64,000 bases of DNA from Pseudomonas putida (lineage in GTDB: Bacteria; Pseudomonadota; Gammaproteobacteria; Pseudomonadales; Pseudomonadaceae). Shown here in pieces: positions 9,561 to 18,509 of this stretch (positions are counted from its first letter, which is position 1; the number at the start of each line of letters is the position of its first letter). Made by a program: the position numbers and the translations under genes. Location of the stretch: positions 2,756,998-2,820,997 of the forward strand of contig CP124529.1 in assembly GCA_029953615.1 (NCBI GenBank), read 5' to 3'. The notes beneath the pieces were generated by a model. The model made no database searches and had not been told where the DNA came from. It saw nothing but the letters and a program-made list of their open reading frames with translations.

Positions 9561-9857
9561 ATGGAAATCACCGGTAGCTCCGCCTATTACGCGGGCCTGA
9601 GCGCAATCCAGACCGGCCAGAACCGCGTCGATCAGGCCGCCAGCCAGATCGCCAATACCACCGCCGAACGAACCGCCACCAGCCAGTCCAGCGATTTTCA
9701 GGCCGAACGCCTGCGCGCGGTCGACCGCAGCCAGCAGATGGACCTGGCCACCAGCACCGTGCAGCTGGCCGTGGGCAAACTTGAAGTCGAACTTGGCGCC
9801 AAGGTCGCCAAAGCATCCGACGAAATGCTCGGCCGGTTCATCGACACCTACGCCTGA
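9561..9857 (+). CDS. Small protein resembling the N-terminus of flagellar rod/hook proteins
   Basis: The 98-residue protein starts MEITGSSAYYAGLSAIQTGQ. The first half, 'AYYAGLSAIQTGQNRVDQAASQIANTTAE', has the periodic pattern of the conserved N-terminal helix of flagellar rod and hook proteins ('ALYAGLSGLQ...LDVAANNIANANT'), and the second half is a helical segment rich in Leu, Val and Lys. GGAG lies 9 bases before the ATG. No flagellar genes are near, so a role in the flagellum is only a guess. The family is conserved in Pseudomonas as far as I recall, as a hypothetical protein. Confidence 0.75.
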   Translation: MEITGSSAYYAGLSAIQTGQNRVDQAASQIANTTAERTATSQSSDFQAERLRAVDRSQQMDLATSTVQLAVGKLEVELGAKVAKASDEMLGRFIDTYA

Positions 9858-9883
9858 CAGGCGCCCCCTCGAATCACACACAG

Positions 9884-9985
9884 CCCTCTGTGGGAGCGGG
9901 CGTGCCCGCGAATGCGCCAGCTCAGGCACCTCCCACCTCCATTGTCTGCTCAGGCCCTTTCGCGGGCACGCCCGCTCCTACAAGG
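9884..9985. repeat. REP element pair (inverted)
   Basis: CCTCTGTGGGAGCGGGCGTGCCCGCGAA (from 9884) faces TTTCGCGGGCACGCCCGCTCCTACA (ending near 9983). They lie between the small rod-like gene and the first acyl-CoA dehydrogenase. Confidence 0.8.
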
Positions 9986-10082
9986 GCAGCGCTTTTTCTG
10001 AGCTTGGCGTAAACGTCATTTTTCGTGGCGTAAATGGCACCATAGTCCATCCTTGACATCAGGCAGAGCTAAACGTAAGTTT

Positions 10083-10096
10083 CAAACAACTGTTTG
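10083..10096 (+). promoter_or_regulatory. PsrA-type operator (CAAAC-N4-GTTTG)
   Basis: CAAACAACTGTTTG is a 14-base palindrome that fits the known PsrA box (G/CAAAC-N2-4-GTTTG/C). PsrA is a TetR-type repressor released by long-chain fatty acids. It sits 57 bases before the start of the acyl-CoA dehydrogenase gene, where a repressor would act. The match of site type to gene function is the main support. Confidence 0.6.
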
Positions 10097-10152
10097 ATCG
10101 ACGGCCGCCAAGTGCGGGTCACCCCACAGAACTCACCTAGAGGTTCATCGCA

Positions 10153-11960
10153 ATGCCTGATTACAAAGCCCCCTTGCGTGATATCCGCTTCGTTCGCGAC
10201 GAACTGCTCGGTTATGAGGCGCACTATCAGAGCCTGCCGGGTTGCCAGGACGCCACGCCCGACATGGTCGACGCGATCCTTGAAGAAGGCGCGAAGTTCT
10301 GTGAGCAGGTGCTGTCGCCGCTGAACCGTGTGGGTGACCAGGAAGGCTGCACCTGGAGCGAATCGGGCGTGAAAACCCCGACCGGCTTCAAGGAGGCCTA
10401 CCAGCAGTTCGTCGAAGGCGGCTGGCCGAGCCTGGCGCATGACGTCGAGCACGGCGGCCAGGGCCTGCCAGAGTCGCTGGGCCTGGCCCTGAGCGAAATG
10501 GTCGGCGGTTCGAACTGGTCGTGGGGCATGTACCCCGGCCTGTCCCACGGCGCGATGAACACCATTTCCGCGCATGGCACCCCCGAGCAGCAGCACACCT
10601 ACCTGACCAAGCTGGTGTCCGGCGAGTGGACCGGCACCATGTGCCTGACCGAGCCACACTGCGGCACTGACCTGGGCATGCTGCGCACCAAGGCCGAGCC
10701 ACAGGCCGACGGCAGCTACAAGGTGTCGGGTACCAAGATCTTCATTTCGGCCGGTGAGCACGACATGGCCGACAACATCGTCCATATCGTCCTGGCCCGT
10801 CTGCCGGACGCACCGGCCGGCACCAAGGGTATCTCGCTGTTCATCGTGCCGAAGTTCCTGCCCAACGCCGAAGGCGGTGTGGGCGAGCGCAACGGCGTGA
10901 GCTGTGGCTCGATCGAGCACAAGATGGGTATCCACGGCAACGCCACCTGCGTGATATGAACTTCGACGGCGCTACCGGCTACCTGATCGGCCCGGCCAAC
11001 AAAGGCCTGAACTGCATGTTCACCTTCATGAACACCGCTCGCCTGGGTACTGCGCTGCAAGGCCTGGCTCACGCCGAGGTGGCTTTCCAGGGGGGCTTGA
11101 AGTACGCCCGTGAGCGCCTGCAGATGCGTTCTCTGACTGGCCCGAAAGCACCGGACAAGGCTGCTGACCCGATCATCGTCCACCCGGACGTGCGTCGCAT
11201 GCTGCTGACCATGAAGGCCTTCGCCGAAGGCAACCGTGCGATGGTGTACTTCACTGCCAAGCAGGTGGACATCGTCAAGTACAGCCAGGATGAGGAAGAG
11301 CGCAAGAAGGCTGATGCCCTGCTGGCGTTCTTGACCCCGATCGCCAAGGCATTCATGACCGAAGTCGGTTTCGAAGCCGCCAACCACGGCGTGCAGATCT
11401 ACGGCGGCCATGGCTTCATCGCCGAGTGGGGCATGGAGCAGAACGTGCGCGACAGCCGCATTTCCATGCTGTACGAAGGTACCACCGGCATCCAGGCCCT
11501 GGACCTGCTCGGCCGCAAGGTACTGATGACCCAGGGCGAAGCGCTGAAGGGCTTCACCAAGATCGTGCACAAGTTCTGCCAGGCGCAGGAAGGCAACGAC
11601 GCAGTCAAGGAATTCGTCGAACCGCTGGCGGCGCTGAACAAGGAGTGGGGCGAGCTGACCATGAAAGTGGGCATGGCCGCCATGAAGGACCGCGAAGAAG
11701 TGGGTGCGGCCTCGGTCGATTACCTGATGTATTCCGGCTACGCCTGCCTGGCCTACTTCTGGGCCGACATCGCCCGCCTGGCGGCCGAGAAACTGGCTGC
11801 CGGCACCAGCGAAGAAGCGTTCTACACCGCCAAGCTGCAGACCGCGCGCTTCTACTTCCAGCGCATCCTGCCGCGTACCCGTACCCATGTTGCGAGCATG
11901 CTGTCGGGTGCCGACAACCTGATGGCGATGGACGAAGAGCACTTCGGCCTGTCGTACTGA
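10153..11960 (+). pseudogene. Acyl-CoA dehydrogenase (~600 aa, phenylacyl-CoA/fatty acyl-CoA type), interrupted by a 2-base insertion
   Basis: The first frame (10153-10959, 268 codons) begins [20 protein letters not shown] and stops at TGA just after '[16 protein letters not shown]'. The second frame (10956-11960, 334 codons) resumes with '[18 protein letters not shown]' and runs to the normal end 'MAMDEEHFGLSY'. The downstream paralogue reads 'ATCVMNFDEAVGYIVG' through the same place, which shows that one extra AT at about 10954-10957 splits the gene. Repaired, it gives about 601 residues, the usual length of this large dehydrogenase class. The catalytic-base region 'QIYEGT'-like block ('MLYEGTTGIQALDLLGRK') is intact. 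A P. putida orthologue has been described as a phenylacyl-CoA dehydrogenase. Either real inactivation or sequence error; the ATGA overlap at the break could also allow restart, but no ribosome-binding site is visible. Confidence 0.85.
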
Positions 11961-11977
11961 GCCTGCCGCTGTACGCG

Positions 11978-12016
11978 AAACCCGCCTGCCTTCACCGGCA
12001 GGCGGGTTTTTTTTTT
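11978..12016 (+). terminator. Rho-independent terminator
   Basis: A perfect 13-bp stem (AAACCCGCCTGCC at 11978-11990 with GGCAGGCGGGTTT at 11997-12009), a six-base loop and a run of T to 12016. It ends the acyl-CoA dehydrogenase transcript. Confidence 0.92.
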
Positions 12017-12038
12017 CTTCAGGTTCAGCGCGGTCCCT

Positions 12039-12154
12039 TTGTAGGAGCGGCCTTGTGTCGCGATGGGCTGCAAAGCAGCCCCGGCGATCTTTGCTGTGGC
12101 AGAAATCCTGGGGCCGCTTCGCGCCCCGATCGCGACACAAGGCCGCTCCTACAA
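12039..12154. repeat. Long inverted repeat, second REP-like class
   Basis: A 26-bp perfect inverted repeat (TTGTAGGAGCGGCCTTGTGT... at 12039-12064, complement at 12129-12154) around a centre containing 'GGGCTGCAAAGCAGCCCC'. The core 'GTAGGAGCGGCCTTGTGTCG' differs from the GGGAGCGGG class found elsewhere in this window. Confidence 0.8.
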
Positions 12155-12250
12155 GAAGTCGCGTCTGATTCGATATTCAACTGTTCATGTGCACTGCCGA
12201 TGAAGTGAGGGCACAATGCCATTATTGATCTGCCGGGTCGGAGATTACCC

Positions 12251-13534
12251 TTGTTTCGTCTTAACGCTGTTCGCGCAAGCCACTTCCTGCCGTCGCTGTT
12301 CTTGTTGCTGGCAGGGCTCGCCGCAGCCTATGTGAGAGACCTGAGTGTCTTTTTCACATCGCTGTTCAACGTCCTGCCAACCTTGGTCCTGCTGCTGGGC
12401 GGCGCTTATTGCGCGGTGTACCGCCGTCAGCGTGAGTTGTTTCTCATGCTCACCGTGTATATCGCCTACTACCTGCTCGACACCCAGACCGACTTTTACC
12501 GTGACCATGGCCGCGTGCGCGAGGACGCGGCGGTGACCTTCCACCTGGTATGCCTGCTGCTGCCCGCCCTGTTCGGGCTGTATGGCGCCTGGCAGGAACG
12601 TACCCACCTGCTGCAGGACCTGGTTGCCCGTGGGGCCGTGCTATTTGCCATCGGCAGCGTGGCGGTGGCCCTGGAGCAAAGCTTCCCCGAGGCGTTGCTG
12701 ACCTGGTTGGCGGAAATCCGCTGGCCAACCCTGCATGGGCAGTGGATGAGCCTGATCCAGATGGTCTACCCACTGTTCCTCGGCGTGTTCATTCTGCTGG
12801 TGGTGCAATACCTGCGCGCACCAAGGCCGCTGCACGCGGCACTGGTGACGGGCCTGCTGGGCATCTTCTGGATGCTGCCGCAAACCTTCATCCTGCCGTT
12901 CACCCTGAACATCATGTGCAGCCAGGTAATGCTGATGATCGCCGCGGCGGTGGCGCACGAGGCCTACCAGATGGCATTCCGCGACGAGCTGACCGGACTG
13001 CCGGGGCGCCGTGCGCTGAACGAGCGCATGCAGCGCCTGGGGCGCAACTATGTGATCGCCATGACCGATGTCGACCACTTCAAGAAATTCAACGACACCC
13101 ACGGCCACGACGTTGGCGACCAGGTGCTGCGCCTGGTCGCCAGCCGCTTGTCCAAGGTCACCGGCGGTGGCCGGGCCTATCGCTATGGCGGCGAGGAGTT
13201 CGCCCTGGTGTTTGCCGGCAAGACCGCCGAAGAATGCTTGCCGCATGTGGAAGCCGTGCGCGAAGTGATCGCCAACTACGTGATGCACCTGCGCGACCAG
13301 TACAACCGCCCGCAGGACGATACCGCCGGGCGCCAGCGGCGCGCGGGCAGCAGTGGCGGCACGGTGTCGGTCACCATCAGCATCGGTGTGGCCGAGCGCC
13401 AGGCCGATCATCGCAACCCCGAGGCGGTGTTGAAGTCTGCCGACCTGGCGCTATACAACGCCAAAGGCGCAGGGCGCAATTGTGTCATGGTGCATGGGCA
13501 GCAATCGCAGCGAGGGGCAGTGCGCACGGCGTGA
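12251..13534 (+). CDS. Membrane-bound diguanylate cyclase (GGDEF domain)
   Basis: The 427-residue protein has about seven hydrophobic segments in the first 230 residues (for example 'FLPSLFLLLAGLAAAYV', 'VLPTLVLLLGGAYCAVY', 'LFLGVFILLVVQYL', 'SQVMLMIAAAVAHEAY'). A cytoplasmic GGDEF domain follows from about 245. The active-site motif is GGEEF at 313-317 and the substrate loop 'MTDVDHFKKFNDTHGHDVGD' is complete, so it should make c-di-GMP. I see no RxxD inhibition site before the motif ('SKVTGGGRAYRYGGEEF'). The start is a TTG at 12251 with GGAG seven bases upstream; no in-frame ATG fits better. It lies between two acyl-CoA dehydrogenase paralogues. Confidence 0.85.
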   Translation: MFRLNAVRASHFLPSLFLLLAGLAAAYVRDLSVFFTSLFNVLPTLVLLLGGAYCAVYRRQRELFLMLTVYIAYYLLDTQTDFYRDHGRVREDAAVTFHLVCLLLPALFGLYGAWQERTHLLQDLVARGAVLFAIGSVAVALEQSFPEALLTWLAEIRWPTLHGQWMSLIQMVYPLFLGVFILLVVQYLRAPRPLHAALVTGLLGIFWMLPQTFILPFTLNIMCSQVMLMIAAAVAHEAYQMAFRDELTGLPGRRALNERMQRLGRNYVIAMTDVDHFKKFNDTHGHDVGDQVLRLVASRLSKVTGGGRAYRYGGEEFALVFAGKTAEECLPHVEAVREVIANYVMHLRDQYNRPQDDTAGRQRRAGSSGGTVSVTISIGVAERQADHRNPEAVLKSADLALYNAKGAGRNCVMVHGQQSQRGAVRTA

Positions 13535-13657
13535 CTTAACTAGACTATTCAGTCTGTTGATGACCCTATGTCTCGTAAAAGTTGTTCGGTTACACTGCCT
13601 GCAACCCAGTGTCGCGGTTCCCCGAGACCGCCCCGACCCGACTAGCGAGAGGTTGTC

Positions 13658-15437
13658 ATGGCTGAATATAAAGCGCCCCTGCGCGACATGCGCTTCGTAC
13701 TGAATGAAGTCTTCAACGTGGCCGAGCAGTGGGCGCAGTTGCCCGGGCTGGCCGAGGTTGTCGATGCCGACACGGCCATGGCGGTGCTGGAAGAAGCCGG
13801 CAAGGTCACTGCCAAGTCCATTGCGCCGCTCAGCCGCGCCGCGGATGAAGAGGGCTGCCACTGGGACAACGGCGCAGTACGCACACCGGCCGGTTTCATC
13901 GAGGCATACAACACCTACGCCGAAGGCGGTTGGGTGGGCGTGGGCGGCGACCCTGCTGTTCGGCGGCATGGGCATGCCCAAGGTCATCTCGGCCCAGGTC
14001 GAGGAGATGGTCAACGCTTCCAGCCTGTCCTTTGGCCTGTACCCGATGCTGACCGCCGGCGCCTGCCTGTCGATCAATGCCCACGCCAGTGAGGCGCTGA
14101 AGGAAAAGTACCTGCCTAACATGTACGCTGGTGTGTGGGCCGGTTCCATGTGCCTGACCGAGCCGCACGCCGGTACCGACCTGGGCATCATTCGCACCAA
14201 GGCCGAACCCCAGGCCGACGGCAGCTACAAGGTCAGCGGCACCAAGATCTTCATCACTGGCGGTGAACACGACCTGACCGAGAACATCATCCACCTGGTG
14301 CTGGCCAAGCTGCCGGATGCCCCTGCGGGGCCGAAAGGCATTTCGCTGTTCCTGGTGCCTAAGTTCCTGGTCAACGAAGACGGCAGCCTGGGCGCACGCA
14401 ACCCGGCAACCTGTGGCTCGATCGAGCACAAGATGGGTATCCAGGCCTCGGCCACCTGTGTGATGAACTTCGACGAAGCGGTCGGTTACATCGTCGGTGA
14501 GCCGAACAAGGGCCTGGCGGCCATGTTCACCATGATGAACTACGAGCGCCTGGGCGTTGGTATCCAGGGCCTGGCCTCGGCCGAGCGCTCCTACCAGAAC
14601 GCCGTGGAATACGCCCGCGACCGCCTGCAGAGCCGCGCCCCGACCGGGCCGCAAGCCAAGGACAAGGCGGCCGACCCGATCATCGTCCACCCCGACGTGC
14701 GCCGCATGCTGCTGACCATGAAGGCGCTGATCGAGGGTGGCCGTGCCTTCTCCAGTTACGTGGCCCTGCAACTGGACAGCGCCAAGTACAGCGAAGACGC
14801 CGCCGTGCGCAAGCGCAGCGAAGAGCTGGTGGCACTGCTGACACCGGTGGCCAAGGCCTTCCTCACCGATCTGGGCCTGGAGTGCGCGGTGCACGGCCAG
14901 CAGGTGTTCGGCGGGCATGGCTATATTCGTGAATGGGGGCAGGAGCAACTGGTGCGTGATGTGCGTATTACGCAGATCTACGAAGGCACCAACGGCATCC
15001 AGGCCCTCGACCTGATGGGGCGCAAGGTGGTGGCCAGTGGTGGGGCGTACTACCGGCTGTTCTCCGACGAGATTCGCCAGTTCATTGCCAGCGCGGGCAG
15101 CGAACTGGATGAATTTGCCAAGCCGTTGGGTACTTGCCTCGATCAACTTGACGGGCTTACCGAATGGGTGCTGGAGCAGGCCAAAGGCAACCCGAACGAG
15201 ATTGGCGCGGCTTCGGTCGAGTACCTGCATGCCTTTGGTTATGTCGCCTATGCCTACATGTGGGCCTTGATGGCGCGTGCGGCCCAGGCGGGTAAGGGGG
15301 ACGAAGCGTTCTATGCGGGCAAGCTGGGTACGGCGCGGTTCTACTTTGCGCGGTTGCTGCCGCGGGTGGATTCGCTGGTGGCTTCGGTGAAGGCGGGGAG
15401 TGAGTCGTTGTACCTGCTGGATGCTGAGCAGTTCTAA
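13658..15437 (+). pseudogene. Second acyl-CoA dehydrogenase paralogue, interrupted by a 1-base insertion
   Basis: The gene starts MAEYKAPLRDMRFVLNEVFN at 13658 (GAGAGG upstream). The frame is lost after 'EGGWVGVGGD': as read, GACCCTGCTGTTCGG gives 'DPAVR', while removing the T near 13954 gives 'DPLFGGMGMPKVISAQVEEM', which then continues without break to 'LYLLDAEQF' at 15437. Repaired length is about 592 residues. The blocks 'MCLTEPHAGTDLG', '[24 protein letters not shown]', 'FGGHGYIREWGQEQLVRD' and 'QIYEGTNGIQALDLMGRK' are intact. It is closely related to the gene at 10153 and shares its C-terminal architecture. Both paralogues carry a short indel, so see the finding on sequence quality. Confidence 0.85.
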
Positions 15438-15454
15438 GGGGGGTGGGGCTGCTT

Positions 15455-15472
15455 TGTAAGCCTTTTCCTACA
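15455..15472 (+). promoter_or_regulatory. GacA upstream activating sequence of rsmY
   Basis: TGTAAG-N6-CCTACA matches the known GacA box TGTAAG-N6-CTTACA with one mismatch. It lies about 60 bases before the predicted rsmY promoter -10 (TATTCT at 15518-15523), the usual arrangement for Gac-controlled small RNA genes. Confidence 0.8.
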
Positions 15473-15529
15473 CGACGTGGTGACTTTTCACCACTGTTCT
15501 CAGATTGGATCCACGGTTATTCTTTACCA

Positions 15530-15660
15530 CATGGACGTTGCGCAGGAAGCGCAAAGGACAGATCAAGGATGACGACGAAGGACGCCTGCCAGGATGGTGG
15601 GGCGATACGGATGTCACAGGGAAACAGTCTGGGAAAACCCCGCTTCGGCGGGGTTTTCTT
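15530..15660 (+). ncRNA. rsmY: Small regulatory RNA RsmY
   Basis: The roughly 130-base transcript lies between an acyl-CoA dehydrogenase gene and a LysR gene, the rsmY locus in fluorescent pseudomonads as I recall it. It has seven GGA motifs, one displayed in the hairpin GCGCAGGAAGCGC, and ends with a strong terminator (AAAACCCCGC-TTCG-GCGGGGTTTT at 15634-15657). RsmY titrates the translational repressors RsmA and RsmE, which bind GGA, and is switched on by GacS/GacA. The 5' end is inferred from the -10 box and may be off by a few bases. Confidence 0.88.
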
Positions 15661-15674
15661 TGTGCGCGTGTTTT

Positions 15675-16598
15675 TCAGCCCAGCACATCCAGCGATGATG
15701 CGCCCAACAGGCGGGCGTCCGTCTCTTCCTCCAGCAGCGTGCGCAGGAGCTCCACAGAGGCCTGCTGGCGCTGGGCATCGCGGAACACCAGGCCAACCTT
15801 CAACGGTACCCGCGGCTCACTCAATGGCTTCCACAGCAACCCCTGATCATCCTCGGCTGCCTCCTTGGCCCGCCCCGGCAGGATGGTGGCCAGCGCGGTA
15901 TGGGCCAGGCTGTCGAGAATCCCCGCCATGTTGTTCATCTCGGCCTGCACCTGCGGCCGACGCCCTTGGCTGGCCAGCTGCGCCTGCCAGATCTGGCGAA
16001 TCTGGAATTCCTCACCCAGCATCAGCATGGGCAGCTCGGCGGCCTGGCGGATGGACACCTTCTTGAAGTCTTTCAGCGGGTGGGTAGCGGGGATCACCAG
16101 TTGCAGCTCATCTTCGTACAGCAGCAGGCCATGCAGCCCCGGCTGGCGTGGCGGCAGGTAGCTGATGCCGATATCCAGGCTGCCGTTGAGCAAGCGCCGT
16201 TCGATCTCCAGCCCCGACAATTCGTAGATCTGCACCACCAGGTGCGGCTGTGCCCTGCGCAGGCGTTCGAGCAGTTGCGGCACCAGGCTTGGCCGCACGG
16301 TCTGCAGCACGCCGATGGCCAGCGTACGTAGGGACTGGCCCTTGAAGTTGCGCATGGCCTCGTGGGCGCGCTGCAGGCCGTCGAGCAGCGGCAGGGCGTG
16401 GTTGTACAGGGTATGGGCGGCCAGCGTCGGCAGCAGGCGTTTGTTGCTGCGCTCGAACAGGCTCAGGTCAAGGCTGTGCTCCAGTTGGCGGATCTGCTGG
16501 GAAAGAGCCGGTTGGGACAGCGACAGGCGCTCGGCGGCGCGGCCCACGTGGCCTTCTTCATACACCGCGACGAAATAACGCAGTTGGCGAAAATCCAT
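15675..16598 (-). CDS. LysR family transcriptional regulator
   Basis: The 307-residue protein has a classic LysR winged-helix domain in the first 65 residues ('MDFRQLRYFVAVYEEGHVGR', 'AAERLSLSQPALSQQIRQLE'). A substrate-binding domain of the periplasmic-binding fold follows (about 90-295). The effector is unknown. It is divergent from the class III aminotransferase gene at 16809 across a 210-base AT-rich interval, so that gene is the most likely target. It may also sense a product of the nearby acyl-CoA or amino-acid metabolism. Confidence 0.9.
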   Translation of the reverse strand: MDFRQLRYFVAVYEEGHVGRAAERLSLSQPALSQQIRQLEHSLDLSLFERSNKRLLPTLAAHTLYNHALPLLDGLQRAHEAMRNFKGQSLRTLAIGVLQTVRPSLVPQLLERLRRAQPHLVVQIYELSGLEIERRLLNGSLDIGISYLPPRQPGLHGLLLYEDELQLVIPATHPLKDFKKVSIRQAAELPMLMLGEEFQIRQIWQAQLASQGRRPQVQAEMNNMAGILDSLAHTALATILPGRAKEAAEDDQGLLWKPLSEPRVPLKVGLVFRDAQRQQASVELLRTLLEEETDARLLGASSLDVLG

Positions 16599-16808
16599 AA
16601 GTAATGCTTATCGAAAATGCTGAAAAAACGAAATGGTCGTACACCCTCGCGAAGCCTAGTCTATCGCCGTATTCCAGCGGGTTACAGCGATGAATCGGTC
16701 GATTGTTACCCCGAATGAAAAACACTTTTGATAGGCAAGGCAAAATATCGAGTGCCGGCACCCAGACCGCACCGTGGCCGCCCTCTGCCGTGACTGGTTG
16801 GAGCCCTG

Positions 16809-18089
16809 ATGAACCTGTTCAACCTGCGCCGCCCGGCCCCTGCCGCCGTCGCCGAGCCCAAGCGTGCGCCGGTGATCGTGCCGGAAGCGCCGCAGCTGTC
16901 GCGTGAGCGCCTGATGCCCGGCACCGAACGCGCAGCGCAAGTGTTCGTGCGTGGCCAAGGCTCCTGGTTGTGGGACAACGAAGGGCACGCCTACCTGGAC
17001 TTCACCCAGGGTGGTGCGGTCAACAGCCTGGGCCACAGCCCCAGTGTGCTGGTGAAGGCGCTGAGCACCCAGGCCCAGGCGTTGATCAACCCGGGCTCGG
17101 GCTTTCACAGCCATGGGCTGCTGGGGCTGGTCAACCGCCTGTGCCAGAGCACCGGCAGCGACCAGGCTTACCTGCTCAACAGCGGTGCCGAAGCCTGCGA
17201 GGGCGCGATCAAGCTGGCGCGCAAGTGGGGCCAGCTGCACCGCAACGGCGCCTATCACATCATCACCGCCAGCCAGGCCTGCCATGGCCGAAGCCTGGGC
17301 GCGTTGTCGGCGTCCGACCCGCTGCCGTGCAACCGCTGCGAGCCGGGCCTGCCGGGCTTCAGCAAGGTGCCGTTCAACGACCTGGCGGCGCTGCATGCCG
17401 AGGTGGACTCACGCACCGTGGCGATCATGCTCGAGCCTATCCAGGGCGAGGCGGGTGTCATTCCGGCCACGCAGGAGTACCTCAAGGGTGTGGAAACGCT
17501 GTGCCGCGAACTGGGCATCCTGCTGATCCTCGACGAGGTGCAGACCGGCATCGGCCGCTGTGGCGCGCTACTGGCCGAAGCAACCTACGGCGTGCGTGCC
17601 GACATCATCACCTTGGGCAAGGGTCTGGGTGGTGGCGTGCCGCTGGCGGCCTTGCTGGCCCGGGGCACGGCGTGCTGCGCCGAGCCTGGCGAACTGGAAG
17701 GCAGCCACCATGGCAATGCGCTGATGTGCGCCGCCGGCCTGGCCGTGCTGGATACCGTGCTGGAGCCTGGCTTCTTCGCCCAAGTGCAGGACAACGGCCG
17801 CCACCTGCGTGAGGGCCTTGGCCGGCTAGCCGGGCGTTATGGCCAGGGCGAAGTGCGCGGGCAAGGCCTGCTGTGGGCCCTGCAGCTGAAGGAGAACCTG
17901 GCCCGCGAGCTGGTGGCGGCGGCCCTGCACGAAGGCCTGCTGCTCAACGCACCGCAGGCGGATGTGGTGCGCTTTTCGCCGGCGCTGACCGTGAGCAAGG
18001 GCAACATCGACGAAATGCTGCTGCGCCTGGCCCGTGCCTTCGCCCGCCTGCACACCTGGCAGCAGGCCCGCCGGGAAGTACCGGCCTGA
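16809..18089 (+). CDS. Class III (acetylornithine/GABA-type) aminotransferase
   Basis: The 426-residue PLP enzyme has 'YLLNSGAEACEGAIKLARKWG', 'IMLEPIQGEAGVIPA', 'LILDEVQTGIGRCG' and the PLP-lysine motif 'IITLGKGLGGGVPLAA'. These place it with acetylornithine, ornithine and 4-aminobutyrate aminotransferases; the true substrate cannot be read from the sequence. An N-terminal extension of about 35 residues rich in Ala and Pro is unusual for argD products. GGAG lies five bases before the ATG. The neighbouring LysR gene probably controls it. Confidence 0.88.
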   Translation: MNLFNLRRPAPAAVAEPKRAPVIVPEAPQLSRERLMPGTERAAQVFVRGQGSWLWDNEGHAYLDFTQGGAVNSLGHSPSVLVKALSTQAQALINPGSGFHSHGLLGLVNRLCQSTGSDQAYLLNSGAEACEGAIKLARKWGQLHRNGAYHIITASQACHGRSLGALSASDPLPCNRCEPGLPGFSKVPFNDLAALHAEVDSRTVAIMLEPIQGEAGVIPATQEYLKGVETLCRELGILLILDEVQTGIGRCGALLAEATYGVRADIITLGKGLGGGVPLAALLARGTACCAEPGELEGSHHGNALMCAAGLAVLDTVLEPGFFAQVQDNGRHLREGLGRLAGRYGQGEVRGQGLLWALQLKENLARELVAAALHEGLLLNAPQADVVRFSPALTVSKGNIDEMLLRLARAFARLHTWQQARREVPA

Positions 18090-18125
18090 TCCGAATTTTA
18101 CGAACCGTCTGGCGTTCCTGCGCAT

Positions 18126-18166
18126 CGCCCCTGGCCTGTTTCATTCGGCCCGGGGCGTTTTTTTTT
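18126..18166 (+). terminator. Rho-independent terminator
   Basis: CGCCCCTGGCC (18126-18136) pairs with GGCCCGGGGCG (18147-18157) with one mismatch and is followed by nine T. It ends the aminotransferase transcript and shields the small gene that follows. Confidence 0.85.
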
Positions 18167-18228
18167 GCCTGTTGAACCTCTACGGTGGGCAGCTAGTCTC
18201 TGATGTAACCCCTTCAGGAGAGACTCGC

Positions 18229-18387
18229 ATGGACTTCATACGCATCATCATCGCCATCATCCTGCCGCCGCTCGGCGTATTCCTGCAGGTTGGGTTTGGC
18301 GGGGCGTTCTGGCTGAATATCCTGCTGACCTTGCTGGGGTACATTCCGGGGATCGTGCATGCGGTGTATATCATCGCCAAGCGCTAG
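18229..18387 (+). CDS. PMP3/YqaE family small membrane protein
   Basis: A 52-residue protein made almost wholly of two hydrophobic helices: 'IIIAIILPPLGVFLQVGFGG' and 'FWLNILLTLLGYIPGIVHAVY'. The pattern 'ILPPLGVFLQ...NILLTLLGYIPGIVHA' is the signature of the PMP3/YqaE family, which is widespread and linked to membrane potential and stress. AGGAG lies eight bases before the ATG at 18229. A longer upstream frame exists but would run through the terminator of the preceding gene. Confidence 0.9.
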   Translation: MDFIRIIIAIILPPLGVFLQVGFGGAFWLNILLTLLGYIPGIVHAVYIIAKR

Positions 18388-18400
18388 CCTATCAGGGTCT

Positions 18401-18485
18401 CATCGCCGGCAAGCCGGGCTCCCACAGGACTGCACAGCGCTCAAGGCCTGTGTAAATACCTGTGGGAGCTGGCTTGCCGGCGATT
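18401..18485. repeat. REP-like inverted repeat (GCCGGCAAGCC class)
   Basis: ATCGCCGGCAAGCC with GGGCTCCCACAGG faces CCTGTGGGAGC with TGGCTTGCCGGCGAT. The arms are about 26 bp with a one-base difference. It lies between convergent genes. Confidence 0.75.
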
Positions 18486-18509
18486 CGGCTGCAAAGCAGA
18501 CTCAGATGC

